Translations under genes and position numbers: made by a program
The notes under the pieces: model-generated
Databases searched by the model: none
What the model saw: only the letters and a program-made list of their open reading frames with translations
What the model was told of the DNA's origin: nothing
Part shown: piece after piece, positions 55,517 to 64,000 of the stretch
Layout: the number at the start of each line of letters is the position of its first letter
Position numbering within the stretch: the stretch's first letter is position 1
NCBI GenBank assembly: GCA_025917655.1
Contig: CP084618.1
Coordinates: 124,001-188,000 of the forward strand
Direction of reading: 5' to 3'
Length of the DNA stretch: 64,000 nucleotides
Source of the DNA: Chlorella sorokiniana
Taxonomy: Eukaryota; Chlorophyta; Trebouxiophyceae; Chlorellales; Chlorellaceae

Positions 55517-58500
55517 ATGTCGCAAGCCGGACTTGCCCTGCTGTGCCGCACGTCCCTCGCAGCCACCATTCTCGTCCTGCGCCTGGGTGAGGCCGGCACC
55601 TGCCCCGCCGTCGCCAGCCGCCGCCCTTCCCCCACGAGCCACTTGCGCCGCTGCCCCGTGCTTCTCCCGCCTTCTCTCGACCGGCCACGCCGGCCTGCCG
55701 CGTTGCCCTGCAGCGGCCGCCCAGCTGGGAGACCCTGCCGTGCTGCCTGCCCCCGCTCCCGACGCGGGCGCCGAGCTGGAAGCGGGCACCATCGCGTGCT
55801 GGGGCAACCCGCTGCCGTGGTCGGGCTTTGCGCCAGCACCGGCGCCGGCACCTGCTTACGACGGCATGGGGCTCAGCACCGGCACCACCGCAGCCGACGG
55901 CGGCTGGGACGGCGGCTGGGACGGCGGGTGGGGGCGCTGGGCGGGCGCCGCCCACCGCCGTCCCGTCCCCATTCCAGTTCATCACCATTTCCGCGGAAGA
56001 CAGCTACGCCTGCGGCCTCACCACCAGCAGCCAAATCGCCTGCTTCGGTGCGTGCAGCGCCCTCGGCCGCCCCGCCGCGCGCGCCGCCCCAGGCCGCGCG
56101 GTTGGCTGCCGGGCAGCCGCCCGCGGCGCTTCCCGCCCGCTCGCCTCCCCTTGAGGCCGCCAACACCCTTCTGGAAGAGCGGCGCAGCCGACGGTTCCCC
56201 CTTGGGGCCCCTTGCTTTCCTCCCGTATCGGTCCCCCTCCCACCCTTGCTTTCCTCCCGTATCGGTCCCCCTCCCACCCTTGCTTTCCTCCCGTATCGGT
56301 CCCCCTCCCACCCTTGCTTTCCTCCCGTATCGGTCCCCCTCCCACCCTTGCTTGCCTCCCGTATCGGTCCCCCCCCGCCCGCAGGCAGCACCTCGCCGCT
56401 GGCGCCCGACGCCCCGCCTTCCAGCCGCCGACGCTGGCGCCCTCCCCCGACACCTTCCTCAAGGTCGTCACCGGCCCCGCCTTTGCCTGCGGCCTGCTCA
56501 CAAACTACTCCGCGGCCTGCTTCGGTGCGGAGGGGGGGGCGTGTTGCGTTTATTTTGCGTTTTCATGGGAGGGAGAAACAGGGGGTCAGGTCAGGACGGG
56601 GGTCGAAGGAGAGCGGCGAGTCAGGCGACGGCCTGGTGATTCTGCATGCGCCGCGCCCCACCACTCCACAACCTCACCCCCAACCCTGACGCACCATCCC
56701 CGCCACACACGCGCATACACACACGCCACACACACCCCGAACCCCCAACACACACACACCGCAAACACACACGCCCGCTTTGCGCCCCTTTGCCGGCAGG
56801 CCAGCTGGGGGAGCAGTGGAGCGGCGCCGACGGCGGCGAGGCCGCCCCCACGCCGCAGCTGGTGGCGGGCGGCGAGCAGTTTCTGGATCTGGCGGCGGGC
56901 GGCGACCACGTGTGCGGCATCCTCTTCAACGGCACCGCCGCCTGCTTCGGTGGGCGCGGCTTGAGGGGAGGGGGCGAAGGGGGAGCCCTATCTCCACCGG
57001 GGAAGCAGCTGGGTGGCGGAGGGGCTCGAGGGGAGCACACTCGCGGGCAGTGCCTTGGGCTGCATTCTGCATGCGCTCGCCTGCGCTTGTCTTTGTTTGA
57101 GTCAGGCCGGCGCTGGCGCACTCTATTCCGGTCCGCGGCACATGCCGCCGCCGCCCTCTCTCCCTTTGCTACAACCCCACTGCCGCTCCCGCCTGCCCCC
57201 GAGCCACATGCCAACCCCGGCTGCGCCGCCGCTCCTCCCCACCCCAGGCTCCAACGCCGCCAACCAGCTTGGCCAGGACGGCTCGCTGCTCCCCTCCTCG
57301 CCCGCCCCGCTCGCCATCTCCGACCCCTCCCTCTCCTTCACCAGCCTCGCCGCCGCCGCCGACTTCTCCTGCGGGGTGCTGGCCAACGCCTCCGCCGTGT
57401 GCTGGGCGGCTACGCCGACGCTGGCCAGGCGGCGGTGCGGCCCCCGCCCCGCGCCCGCTGGGGCCGGGGACGCAGTTTGGGGGCCTGGCGGGCGAGGGGC
57501 GGCACCGTCTGCGGGCTGACCCTGCAGGAGATGACGGTCTGCGAGGGTGGGGCGCTGCTGGGGGGGCTGCCTGCTGGGTGGGGTGGAGGTTTTGTTTAGG
57601 GGGAAGGGGGCGGTGATGAGCTGTGTTGGAGGCTCGCACGCCCCCTGCCTGGCCGCACCGCGCCTTCCTGGCTGCGTGCGGCACCCAGCGGTGCACACGC
57701 ACCCCTGCATGCCCGCCCCTGCACCTCACACCCGCTCGCGCTGTGCGCCCCGCTGTGCACCCATGCTGTGATCCCATGCTGTGCTCCCACGCTGTGCACC
57801 CCCGCTGTGCACCCACGCTGTGCTCCCACGCTGTGCACCCACGCTGTGCACCCACGCTGCGCTGCCTGCTCTGCCCCTCTCAGGCGTGGTGGGCAGCTTC
57901 ATCGACGCCGCCGGCTACCCCGAGACCCTGTTTGCCGACCAGCCGCTGGAGGTGGTGAGCGCGGCGCTGCCGCTGGAGCAGCTGGCGGTCGGCGGCTCCG
58001 GCTTCTTCTTCCATGCGTGCGGGCTGACGGCGGAGGGGGCGCGCGTTCTGTTGGGGTGCGCCTCCTCGTCTCCCCCGCCCCGCCTGCTTTGTGCCTGTGT
58101 GCATGGGCTGTGTGTGTGTGTTTTGGGGGGGGGGGGCGGGGGCCTGGCGGCGCAGGTACCCGCCCGCTGCCGGCTTGCCCTCCCAGAGAAGTGGGGTGGT
58201 GTGCTTGCTTGGTTGAAGGGTGGTGGTGAGCTGGGGGCTCTGTTCCTTTTTATGTGGGTGCCTGGCGAGGTGGCGGGGGGAGGAGGGGCACTGGGCATGG
58301 GAGGTGGGCGGAGGGACAGGTACACTCCTCATGCTGCGCCGCGCTGACCACAGCGTGACTTTCGGCAGGGCTAGCAGGACAACGGAAGCCTCACCAGACG
58401 ACCGGGCTGAGGCTGCTGGCAGCCCCGCTTGCCGCAGCTGTGCCTGCCTGCATGCCCACCTCGCCCCACCGTGCCGCCACCGCCGCCGCCGCAGGGCTGA

Positions 58501-58637
58501 ACAACCGCGGCCAGCTGGGCGTGCCGGCTGCGGAGGCCGCCAACTCGACGATGCCCTTGGCGGTGGGCGGCGGCCTGCTCTTCTCGCAGCTCAGCGCTGG
58601 CGGCGACTTCACGTGCGGGGTGGTGGCGTCCCCATGA
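55517..58637 (+). CDS. Secreted RCC1-like repeat protein
   Basis: Exon 1 encodes a signal peptide, MSQAGLALLCRTSLAATILV LRL, with likely cleavage after AAA at the start of exon 2. Each later exon carries one or two repeats of an RCC1/BLIP-II-like propeller type that end in a CGxxxxxxxxCFG or CWG block. Examples are AGTIACWGN (exon 2), FITISAEDSYACGLTTSSQI ACFG (55978-56047), FLKVVTGPAFACGLLTN ... ACFG (56385-56525), QFLDLAAGGDHVCGILFNGT AACFG (56800-56949), FTSLAAAADFSCGVLANASA VCW (57248-57544), an exon at 57884-58054, and GLNNRGQLGVPAAEAAN ... GGDFTCGVVASP, stopping at 58637. The conserved Cys pairs (CG...CFG) suggest disulphides, as expected outside the cytosol. Related ectodomains occur in CRINKLY4-type receptors, but no kinase or membrane helix is seen here. 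Ligand or enzyme function is unknown. Indels are likely near 56420, 57430 and 58050. Confidence 0.78.
56211..56380 (+). repeat. 34-bp minisatellite, five copies, in an RCC1-like gene intron
   Basis: Five head-to-tail units start at 56211, 56245, 56279, 56313 and 56347. Each begins CTTGCTTTCCTCCCGTATCG and continues GTCCCCCTCCCAC. The first four are nearly identical and the fifth differs slightly (CTTGCTTG). The array is pyrimidine-rich and ends just before the exon that starts at 56385, so it overlaps the polypyrimidine tract of that splice acceptor. Confidence 0.95.
57740..57865 (+). repeat. About 15-bp minisatellite in a later intron of the RCC1-like gene
   Basis: Some eight or nine units of the form GCTGTGCACCCACGC, alternating with GCTGTGCTCCCACGC, lie in the intron before the exon at 57884. 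Units differ at one or two positions (cacccatgc, gatcccatgc). Confidence 0.85.
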
Positions 58638-59948
58638 ACCCCCCAGCGCAATGTGCTGCCTCAGCGCCGTGGCAGGAGCGGCAGCGTGCGCGGCAGGCCG
58701 GCGGTGCTGGCTGGGCGCCGGCGCGTGGGCAGGACCCGCCCGGCGTGCGTGTGCCCTCCGTGCGCCTCCCTGCGCGGTGGCTGCCGATCGATTGGATGTC
58801 GCTGCGCGCGCAGCCGCACGCTGCGCCCGGCATCCCTTCTTCATTCCGTTCCCGTTGAGCCGCATGCGGGCGGTTGCCTTTCATCCACCTCCGGGCTTGG
58901 GGCTCCCCCTCCCTCAGCCCGCTGGGCTTCCGGCTTTCCTTCTTGCCGCCTGCCCGCCCCCACCCCGGGCCAAGCTTCCCCCTTGCACCTCTCCCTATTG
59001 GCTCGCCTGCCTTGTTGCTAGCTACCCCACCACGTTTCTTCACATTTTTCCTCCTACCCTCCTCCTTTCATCCAATAAAGGGCGCCCCGCAGGCCGCTCC
59101 CCCGCCCCCCCCGTGACCGGACTGTGACTGACAATCACGCTGCGCTGGCACAGCTGGTCAATTAGCGAGCTGCCAGGACCCACCGAGGTTGTGTGGGCGG
59201 GCCGGAAGGAAGCTGGCCGCCTGGCTGCCAGCTGGCGGCCCTGCCGGCGCTGCGTCCATGTGCCCCCGCACCCCTGCCACCCCCTCTTCAGTTGCATGCC
59301 TCGCATCTTGGCTGCTAGCGCGGCAGCTTTGCAGCTTGTGTCACATAGTAGCAGGAGGAACAGCGGCAGGGTGGTGTTCACGTGTGTTGGGCAGCAACGG
59401 GGTGGCAGGCAAGCGGGGTGCTGCCCCAGCCTCGCCACGGAAAAAAGTTGGTGGGTTTTGTGTTCTGAAAGGCTTGGCACAGATGGAGGGAGCTGTGAAA
59501 ACTGGTTTGAACGGCACGGATACAGACAGATGCTGGGAGGGACGGGGAAGGGGGTCATCTCGGCTGTAGCTGCGAAGAAGGGGTTCAAAAACTGGTTGAG
59601 AGGTCAGTGGGGCAGGGAGGCCCAGAGGGGGCTGGGCAGTCGGGGGTGGGGCCGTTGAATTGGCAAGGGAATCCAAGCGGGTGCGCGAGCAGCGGCGCGG
59701 CGGCGCAGCGCCCGCAGACGCCGCAACGAATGGGGGCCAGGGGGCCGCGAAACTGCGGTCCCCGGGAATCATGTGTGGAGCGATGGCGCGGTTGGGTTCA
59801 AAAGCTGCGTGGGTGAGCCCGGGAAGGGGAGGGCGGCGAGGCGTGGCGGCGGGCGCCAGGAGCAGCCTGGCTGGACATGGGCCAGCTGCCCAAGAAGCAC
59901 GTTTGCAGCGGCGGCAGGCCACAATTTTGGTTTGATGCTTGCCGGCCC
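58638..59948. other. Convergent 3' region between RCC1-like and membrane-protein genes
   Basis: About 1.3 kb contain no conserved coding text. A plus-strand AATAAA occurs at about 59074-59079 (tccaataaaggg) and may be a poly(A) signal for the RCC1-like gene. Open frames on both strands are compositional. Confidence 0.45.
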
Positions 59949-61787
59949 TCAGACCGCGGTGGAGAAGGAGGCGACGGACTTGCCGCCGCCCTTGACATCC
60001 TCGACGCCGCTGCCGTCGCCCGTGGGCACAGCCGGGGGCGGCCCTCCACCTCGGCATAGGCGCAGCCGGCCAACATCATGAAGAAGTTGCCGACGCAGCA
60101 CAAGATGAGGCCGCCGGCGGTGATGAGCCCGTTGGTGTGCAACTCGCCCTGGGTCCAGAAGTCTGTTTTTTTTTTTTGGGGGGGCGGGGGAAGGAGAGGG
60201 CGGGTTGATGCTGTGTTCAAGGGCAGCCCGGTTGCGGCTGTTCCCTGCTGGAGAAACGACCCATCCCCCGCAGAAGAGGGAGCGAGGGGGCAGGGGCCGG
60301 AAGCGGAGGCGGCTGCTGCCGGCGCACGGGAGGCCCCGCGCCCGGCGGCGCCGTGGCCAGGCGGCGCGAGCCACAGGCGAGGCGCGGCAGGCGGAAAGGG
60401 CGCGCAGCAGCGGGCGCAGGCATGGTGCGGATGGGTGGCGGCCCAGTGCACGGGGGCCAAGCCAGGGCAGGAGGATCCTCCGCAGGGCAACAAGCAGCAA
60501 GCAAGGGGGAAGCAAGGGGGCAGCACAGGCAGCACACTCCAGGCAGCACACTCCAGGGCGCGCAGCTGAGGCCCACCCATGGTGCAGATAAAGTCGATCT
60601 TGTACATGTGCCAGGCGGTGACGGTGGCGCCGATGGCCCACAGCGCAGACTGCGGCGGGGGGGTTGTCAGGCGGGAGAGAGTCGGGCAGGGAGGAAGAGT
60701 GTGTGTGTATTGGGGGGTGGGGGGCGGGGAAGGGGGGAGAGACAATTGACCAGCTGTTGGAGCTCGCAGGCACGACAAAGTGGCAGCCAGGCGGGATGAA
60801 GGGCGGGCGCACGGGGCGGCAGGCTGGAGGGCTTCGCAGCAGCAGGGCAGGCTGGGGGTTGCTGCCTGAGGCTGGCCCCAGTACCCGCTTCAGACCGGAA
60901 ATCAGTAGTGAGGGAGCGGCGCAGGGGCAGTACTGCCTCCGTGGCTCACCTTGTACTTGCGGATGGTGCGGCGGCACCAAGCGGTCCCCACGATGCACAG
61001 CCAGACGAGCTGCAGAGGCGGGGCGGGGGGAACGGTGAAGCGGTGAGCCGGCTGTGATACACCAGGCGCGCTGCCCCAGCCGGGTCGTGCGCGGGCGGGC
61101 CGCATCCACACCGCGCCAGCCCGGGAGAGGCCTTGACAGCCCGGCTGCGCACCTCCAGCCGCCCCGGTTCTCGAAGAAAACACAAGTGAGGCTGCTGGCC
61201 CCCCACGGCTGGCCCCCACCCCCACCCACCCACCACACACACACACACACACATACACACACACCCACCCAACCACCCACCTGGAAGGCCCACAGGAACC
61301 AGTCGTAGCGGAAGAAGCGGCCGCAGGAGAAGGCGCCGGTGGCGGTGGAGACGGGGCGCGCTGGATGCGCATGACCTCGGTGGAGAAGGCGGTCAGGGGC
61401 TGCGGGTGGGGGGGGGGTGATTGGGGGGGCAAGGTCAGGCAGGGAGGATGGTGGGTTGGTGGTGGTGGTGATTTTCTCTTGAGGGGGGAAGGGGAAGGTG
61501 CAACGCGGCAGGCGGCAAGGGCGGGGGCACAAGCGGGGCAGGCGGGGGGGAACGTTCAGCCGGCCCGCCGCGGCTGGCCGGGCATCCCCAGGCCCTCCAG
61601 CTCAGCTCACCGCCTCCAGCTTGAAGCCGCTGCCCAGGCCCAAGGGCTGGTTCTCCAAGCAGAAGTTGGTGAGGGCGGCGAGGCCGCCCAGCACGACGCA
61701 CGTGCCGGCGGCGGCCAGCAGGAAGGCGCCGGCGAAGGCCAGGCGCGGGAAGTCCTGGCGCAGGCGCTGCTTCATGGCGTGCATCAT
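59949..61787 (-). CDS. Four-helix membrane protein, family not recognised
   Basis: Five exons (61611-61787, 61281-61399, 60950-61009, 60577-60649, 59949-60162) give about 214 residues. The basic N-terminus MMHAMKQRLRQDFPR leads into helix 1, LAFAGAFLLAAAGTCVVLGG. A loop with NFCLENQPLGLGSGF follows, then FFRYDWFLWAFQ/LVWLCIVG (helix 2) and a basic stretch WCRRTIRKYK. Helix 3 is ALWAIGATVTAWHMYKIDFI. The polar DFWTQGELHTN precedes helix 4, LITAGGLILCCVGNFFMMLA. The Pro/Gly/Ser tail ends KGGGKSVASFSTAV. The frame changes at the G run 61353-61356 (between MRIQRA and VSTATGAFSCGRF), so an indel is likely. The size and four-helix pattern resemble small tetraspan proteins, but I cannot name a family. 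Confidence 0.6.
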
Positions 61788-62445
61788 GCTGCTGCTGCTG
61801 CGTGGGCGAGGGGGTGCTTCAGGGAGCCTGCTGGGGGTGGAGGGGGCAACAGGAGGGCCTGGGAAGATGGCGGCTGCAGCTGTGGCGGCAGCTGCCTGGC
61901 AGGCAAGCAGCCCAGATCGACCGGGAGCGGAACCTTGCGCGCTTGTGCGGAGAGCAGCGAGCTGGAAAACGGGGAGCGAGCAAAGGCCTCCTCGCAGACG
62001 CCTGCAGGCGCGGAGGTCTGCTCTCGCAACCCAGAGCGGCAACCGCTGCGAGCGGCACGACCGTAACTTGCCTGCAGAAGAAGGTCGAAAAGCGCACAAA
62101 GGGGCCTCGTGCAGCGCAGGTCGACGGGCGATGGCAGAGGTGTTGCGGGGGAAGCCGTGAGCTGCTCACAAGGGTGTCGAGAGCCGCAGAACCAGGCTAA
62201 TGTTGCCTGTAGACCACAGAAAGCGGAGAACGATGCGGCGAAGCGAGTTATATAGCGGCCGCCGCCACCATCACGAAATGACATGAGATGCCTGCTGGGC
62301 GGGATCGGCTGCCCGACATCTGCGATTTACGCTTACAAAACACTTGTAAACCCCCGCGTCCCACACGGTTATATATTGCCATCGGGGATCTTATCTGCAC
62401 TTTTTGGCCCCGCAGACGCCACAGACCCGCAGACACCAGCTCGCC
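61788..62445. promoter_or_regulatory. Divergent promoter region with two TATA-like elements
   Basis: This lies between the membrane-protein gene (-) and the secreted-protein gene (+). A TTATATATTG sequence at about 62369-62378 sits some 70 bp before the plus-strand ATG. A second TATATA occurs at about 62249-62254. The region 62200-62400 is clearly AT-richer than its surroundings. Assignment to transcripts is inferred. Confidence 0.5.
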
Positions 62446-63685
62446 ATGGCTCGCCTGTCACTCCTGCTGCTCATCGCCGTGCTCGGCACCGTCCGTGCTG
62501 TCGACCTGGCCGAGTTTCTGAGCAATCCGGTGCGTTTCGTTCCGGGGCAAGGGGCACACTTGGTGCCGACATGCCGTCATGCCTGCTGCTGTGGGTCTTG
62601 TCCCTCGAGGCCGGCACCGAGCGCATCCTTCCTGGTGCTGTGTCTAAGCCACCTTGACAGCGGTGCCTTGTGTGCGCGGGGCCGTCAGTGGGGCCTTTTG
62701 GGTGTTGGGGCAGCCGCTGTTGGGCGGCCTCGCGAGCCTGGTTACTCGCCAGCTTCCCAGGCGGCTCTCCCATCTCCCAGTGCCCCCTGCCCGCGCCCCG
62801 TGCGTCCAGCCTCCAAGTGCCACCGCTCGCACGGGCACCGGCGCTGCACAACAGCCAGTCGAGCGGCAGCGGCATCCACGCTGCCGCCGTTGGCCCCGCC
62901 GCCGCCGCCGCCTGCTCACCCACTTCCCCCCTCCCCGCCCGATAACTTGCGGCTGTGCAGACTTACAAGCCCTTCTTGGACAAGGCGCTGCAGACGACGG
63001 CGTGCCTGACGGATCCTGCCGTCACCGGCGGCCAGTTTGACCTGGACCTCTGCCCCTCAGTGCTGGAAGCGCTGAGTCAGCTGAATGCGGGCGCCACCGA
63101 GGTGGAGGCATCCTGCGAGCCCGCCTGCGCCCAGACCTTCGCCGGGGTGAGGCCAGCGGGCGCGGCGCTGCTGCCGCTTCGTTCCGTGTGCATGCCATGT
63201 GTGCATTCTTGTGCGCGTAGACAGGCGGGGGCCGGGCTGCGCCGCCACCCGAGGGCCACAGTCTGCGGGCGGATCGGGCCACAGCTTGCTCGCCGCCTGA
63301 CCGACTGCTTGGGCCCCGCTTCGCCCTCCCCCGCCGCGCAGCTTGGTCCCGACTGCCTGAGCCAGCTGACCGACGCGTTTGAGGCCGATACCTCCACCGT
63401 GGGCGTGGTGGGCTCGGGGTTCCTGGCAGAGTGCGCCGCCGGCGGCACAGCAGACGGCTCCGCCCGGCACCCGCCCCGGGCGCAGCTGCCGGTCGCCGCA
63501 TGGGCCGCCTGTGAGCCCTTGTACCGAGCGCCCACCCGCGGCATGCGGGCCAGGCTGCCCCCTGCCGCCGTTTTCCCTGGGCAGGCGATGAGGGGCGGCC
63601 GCCGGACGCGCCCGCCCCCCCTCTCCGCCTGACTGAGCGCCGCCAGCACCCCAGCCCCGACCGCACCCCACCCACCAACCCATGA
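62446..63685 (+). CDS. Small secreted cysteine-containing protein, function unknown
   Basis: Four exons (62446-62529, 62961-63146, 63342-63510, 63585-63685) give about 180 residues. The N-terminus is a classical signal peptide, MARLSLLLLIAVLGTVRA, with cleavage likely before VDLAEFL. The mature part is acidic-neutral and helical, with Cys in pairs: TTACLTDPAVT, DLDLCPSVLEALSQLNAGAT, EASCEPACAQTFAG, LGPDCLSQLTDAFEADTST and FLAECAAG. About eight cysteines fit a small disulphide-rich extracellular or vacuolar protein. The last exon is Pro/Arg-rich and its frame is less certain. I do not recognise a family. Confidence 0.65.
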
Positions 63686-64000
63686 ATCCGCCCCGCCGCT
63701 GCACAGCCCCGATTGCTGCCGATTTTTCCGCTCCCGCCCAACTTGCATTGGTTCCAGCGGTCAAGCTTCCCCTGATGAGTACAGGCCCGAAATCCCCTTG
63801 GCCGATCTTTTCTTGCACAGCGGCCTCCCCCTTCCTTGCACTTTTGCACTGAGCAGCTGTAAACGGCTGCCGCACAGCAGGAGGAGCAGGGGCACGGAGG
63901 CCACAGAGCGGGGCCGGGCAGTAGCCGCGCCAGCAGTGCCGCAGCCGCGGCCGCCTCAAGGCGGGAGCCTCGCGCTGAGCTTGCAGCGCTGCCGTCCGCG
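63686..64000. other. 3' flank with TGTAA poly(A)-like signal
   Basis: Downstream of the secreted-protein stop, a plus-strand TGTAAA lies at about 63859-63864, some 175 nt past the stop, matching the chlorophyte poly(A) signal. No other gene is recognised before the window ends. Confidence 0.45.

Noticed and set aside
56211-56380. CRISPR-like array
   Set aside because: The 34-bp units are directly head to tail without spacers, and the genome is eukaryotic.
59040-60057. Minus-strand open frames downstream of the membrane-protein gene
   Set aside because: Compositional reading of 3' flanking DNA, with no conserved motifs and no start context.

Overview
The window is nuclear DNA from a green plant-lineage eukaryote, most likely a trebouxiophyte (Chlorella-like) green alga. 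It is very GC-rich and intron-dense (GTGAG-type donors, CAG acceptors). It carries an SBP-box transcription factor, a family confined to land plants and green algae, together with plant-type thiamine enzymes and a plant-like three-FKBP/TPR protein. I see no rRNA, tRNA, CRISPR or recognisable transposon. Gene identities come from reading conserved motifs exon by exon; no database search was possible. Layout: 531-8258 (+) an unrecognised Ala/Gln/Ser-rich coiled-coil protein; 8780-13786 (-) a DCAF6/DCAF8-like WD40 protein; 14738-15449 and 15945-17004 (-) two tandem SAM-domain paralogues; 17817-20973 (+) a protein with a SAP-like motif and a MYND finger; 21204-23529 (-) a QueC-like PP-loop enzyme, divergent from 23908-29198 (+), a triple-FKBP/TPR co-chaperone; 29846-44694 (-) a very large thiamine gene; 41150-42136 (+) TRM112, nested in an intron of that gene; 44959-47833 (+) hydroxyethylthiazole kinase (ThiM); 48085-50902 (-) a TruA-type tRNA pseudouridine synthase; 51752-53934 (-) an SBP-box factor; 55517-58637 (+) a probably secreted RCC1-like repeat protein; 59949-61787 (-) a four-helix membrane protein; 62446-63685 (+) a small secreted Cys-containing protein. 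The most interesting unit is the thiamine locus. One minus-strand gene encodes, in order, a TENA domain, a HAD phosphatase, ThiD (HMP/HMP-P kinase) and ThiE (TMP synthase). This joins what plants make as two proteins, TH2 and TH1. It lies head to head, about 264 bp apart, with ThiM. Together the two genes could take HMP and hydroxyethylthiazole through their phosphorylation, condensation to TMP, and dephosphorylation to thiamine. Two of the other genes act on RNA or translation: TRM112, which activates tRNA/rRNA/eRF1 methyltransferases, and TruA. The QueC-like gene may be a third. A caution applies throughout. Many genes change reading frame inside conserved domains, usually at short C or G runs (for example 12805-12808, 26483-26489, 41209-41212, 61353-61356). 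This occurs in otherwise well-conserved housekeeping genes, so I read it as assembly indel error rather than pseudogenisation, and gene spans are given across these breaks.
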